12,911 bases of DNA, from contig MWJR01000081.1 of the NCBI GenBank assembly GCA_002127415.1, forward strand, positions 1 through 12,911, read 5' to 3'. The first letter of the stretch is position 1, and each line of letters opens with the position of its first letter. The stretch comes from Calditrichaeota bacterium AABM5.125.24 (GTDB lineage: Bacteria; Electryoneota; AABM5-125-24; Hatepunaeales; Hatepunaeaceae). The notes beneath the pieces are model-generated. The model was not told the origin of the DNA, did not search any database, and worked only from the letters and a program-made list of their open reading frames with translations. The translations under genes were made by a program, and so were the position numbers. This document shows positions 11,641-12,911 of this stretch, in pieces.

Positions 11641-12911
11641 ATGAAAACCCGGCGAATCATTGCTATAACGCTGTTATCAATAGCGATTGTCCTGGTCGGT
11701 GCGTTAGCCGCCTGGCGGATATTTAGCTTCGAAGAGCACGCCCGTAAAGCGCTGATCGATTACCTCCGGCCCAGAGTCACCCCTTCACTGAAGGCGGAAC
11801 ATCTTCAGGTAACCCCCGGCCGGCTCACCCTCAAGAAGGTCTCTCTCTCCTTATCTCCCCAAACCGAGTTTCGAGTTGATGCCGTCCGGATCAGGCTATC
11901 AATCCTCAAATTCCTTTTTGGCGGATTCCGGGTGCCGGGTGCGATGGATGAGGTTGAATTTATCGGTCCCAGGTTAAACCTCTCCACTGCCCCGATGGAT
12001 ACAGTTCCCACCTGGGAATACCGGCCCTTTCCGCTTAAACCGTTGTCCCAGCTTGGCTTCATCAGGCGTATGAGCGTAGAAGGAGGGGGCATCTCAATCG
12101 GCCGACCGGAGAGAATGCTGGCAGATTCGATCGCAGGTTATGTAGATCTCTCCAGCCTTGAAGATGTTGGTATTTCGTTGATAGGTCGGCTGCCCGGGCT
12201 GCCGTCTGCACGGGCCGAGGTCGAAGGCGCTGCGGACCTGACCGAGGGGAGCTTCCTGCTCTCTTTCCGGGTTATGATTGAGGATATTGCTGCCTGGCAG
12301 GTTCAGGACGCAATGCCTGATGTTGAGGTTACCGGCGGGCAGCTCCGCCTGAATATCGATCTGCGTGGTGCCGATGACCTCAGATTAACCGGCAAGGCGG
12401 CAATCGGTGATCTTTCAGCAAATTATCGTGGTTTGCTGCAGGTCTCAGGTGGCGAACTGGCCGGGGAGCTGTTCGGGTCGGCGGCCCTGCTGGAGGGCAG
12501 CCTGTTTCTGAACAGACTTCAACTGCCGGTCAAGGTGGAGATAAGCGATATTCCCGCCTCCGTCTGGAGCGTAGATGTGGAAGCCCCTGCCCTCGATCTC
12601 GCCCGGTTCGATGGACAGCGATTGGGCATCCCGAACCTGACCGGCGATGTCACTGCAAGAGTGCACCTCGAAGGGAAGAAGTCCGAATGGTGGGGGTGGC
12701 TTGAAGCATCGAGCGACAGCGTCTTAATCGACACGATTACGCTGAGATCACCTGAAATGGCGCTATCGGCTGAAAGTGGGATATTCCGACTTGACCGGTT
12801 CACCGCTTCCCTTTTTGGCGGGGAGCTGACGATGGATGGGACGGGTGATCTGAAGGGCGGCGAAACAGCCCTGGATTACCGCTTCGACCGGAGCTGGACC
12901 GGGGATGAGTC
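11641..12911 (+). CDS. AsmA/TamB-like envelope protein, N-terminal part (3' end outside window)
   Basis: The frame is open from ATG 11641 to the window end (423 full codons) with no stop. A basic start (MKTRR) is followed by a membrane helix (residues ~5-23, ending AAWRIF), then a long region of alternating strands typical of AsmA/TamB/YdbH-type proteins: TPSLKAEHLQVTPGRLTLKKVSLSLSP, FRVDAVRIRLSILKFLFGG, MDEVEFIGPRLNLS, and later FTASLFGGELTMDGTGDLKGG. Proteins of this type span the periplasm as beta-grooves and are linked to phospholipid transport or outer-membrane assembly; which subfamily this is cannot be told without the C-terminus (a DUF490 domain would mark TamB). The start has no strong Shine-Dalgarno. 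It lies 18 bases after the FAD-binding gene, in the same frame but separated by TGA, so it is likely translated from the same message. Confidence 0.7.
   Translation, partial: MKTRRIIAITLLSIAIVLVGALAAWRIFSFEEHARKALIDYLRPRVTPSLKAEHLQVTPGRLTLKKVSLSLSPQTEFRVDAVRIRLSILKFLFGGFRVPGAMDEVEFIGPRLNLSTAPMDTVPTWEYRPFPLKPLSQLGFIRRMSVEGGGISIGRPERMLADSIAGYVDLSSLEDVGISLIGRLPGLPSARAEVEGAADLTEGSFLLSFRVMIEDIAAWQVQDAMPDVEVTGGQLRLNIDLRGADDLRLTGKAAIGDLSANYRGLLQVSGGELAGELFGSAALLEGSLFLNRLQLPVKVEISDIPASVWSVDVEAPALDLARFDGQRLGIPNLTGDVTARVHLEGKKSEWWGWLEASSDSVLIDTITLRSPEMALSAESGIFRLDRFTASLFGGELTMDGTGDLKGGETALDYRFDRSWTGDE

Overview
This 12.9 kb window reads as chromosomal DNA of a fairly GC-rich, diderm, uncultivated-type bacterium. 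One protein ends in a YPNPFN-type sorting domain of the type IX secretion kind, and there is an AsmA/TamB-like envelope protein, a TPR lipoprotein and a small barrel-like exported protein. Together these suggest the FCB superphylum or a neighbouring candidate phylum; I cannot place it more closely. All genes lie on the + strand and nearly all are housekeeping genes. I see no phage, transposase, CRISPR array, defence locus, rRNA or tRNA.

Layout. 1-423: the 3' end of clpX. 424-633: a spacer with an 8-bp tandem repeat. 634-1611: a secreted protein with an Ig-like module and a C-terminal sorting domain. 1612-1866: a spacer filled by two palindromic elements. 1867-3515: panC and a short, uridyltransferase-only glmU. 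3498-4097: a self-contained unit made of a consensus promoter, a small exported protein gene and an intrinsic terminator. 4116-6704: a LytR_C-domain protein, rsfS and argS, tightly spaced. 6705-6946: a spacer with two more palindromic elements. 6947-8895: a PfkB-family kinase overlapping mtnA. 8896-9079: a spacer with a cruciform element. 9080-12911: a TPR lipoprotein, uppS preceded by a heptamer repeat, a compact FAD-binding (GlcE-like) protein, and the 5' part of an AsmA/TamB-like protein that runs off the window.

How the genes fit together. panC supplies pantothenate for CoA. GlmU and UppS feed peptidoglycan and the lipid carrier. RsfS and ArgS act in translation. MtnA acts in methylthioadenosine salvage, possibly with the coupled kinase. 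Three gene pairs overlap by four bases (GTGA or TTGA), implying translational coupling, and GTG and TTG starts are frequent.

I found no clearly novel multi-gene system. The points most worth a second look are: an ArgRS whose HIGH motif reads N-V-V-S; a heptanucleotide repeat that multiplies Shine-Dalgarno/ATG units directly in front of uppS; four or more palindromic intergenic elements, two of them sharing a three-stem cruciform plan; the compact GlcE-like protein; and the kinase-mtnA coupling.
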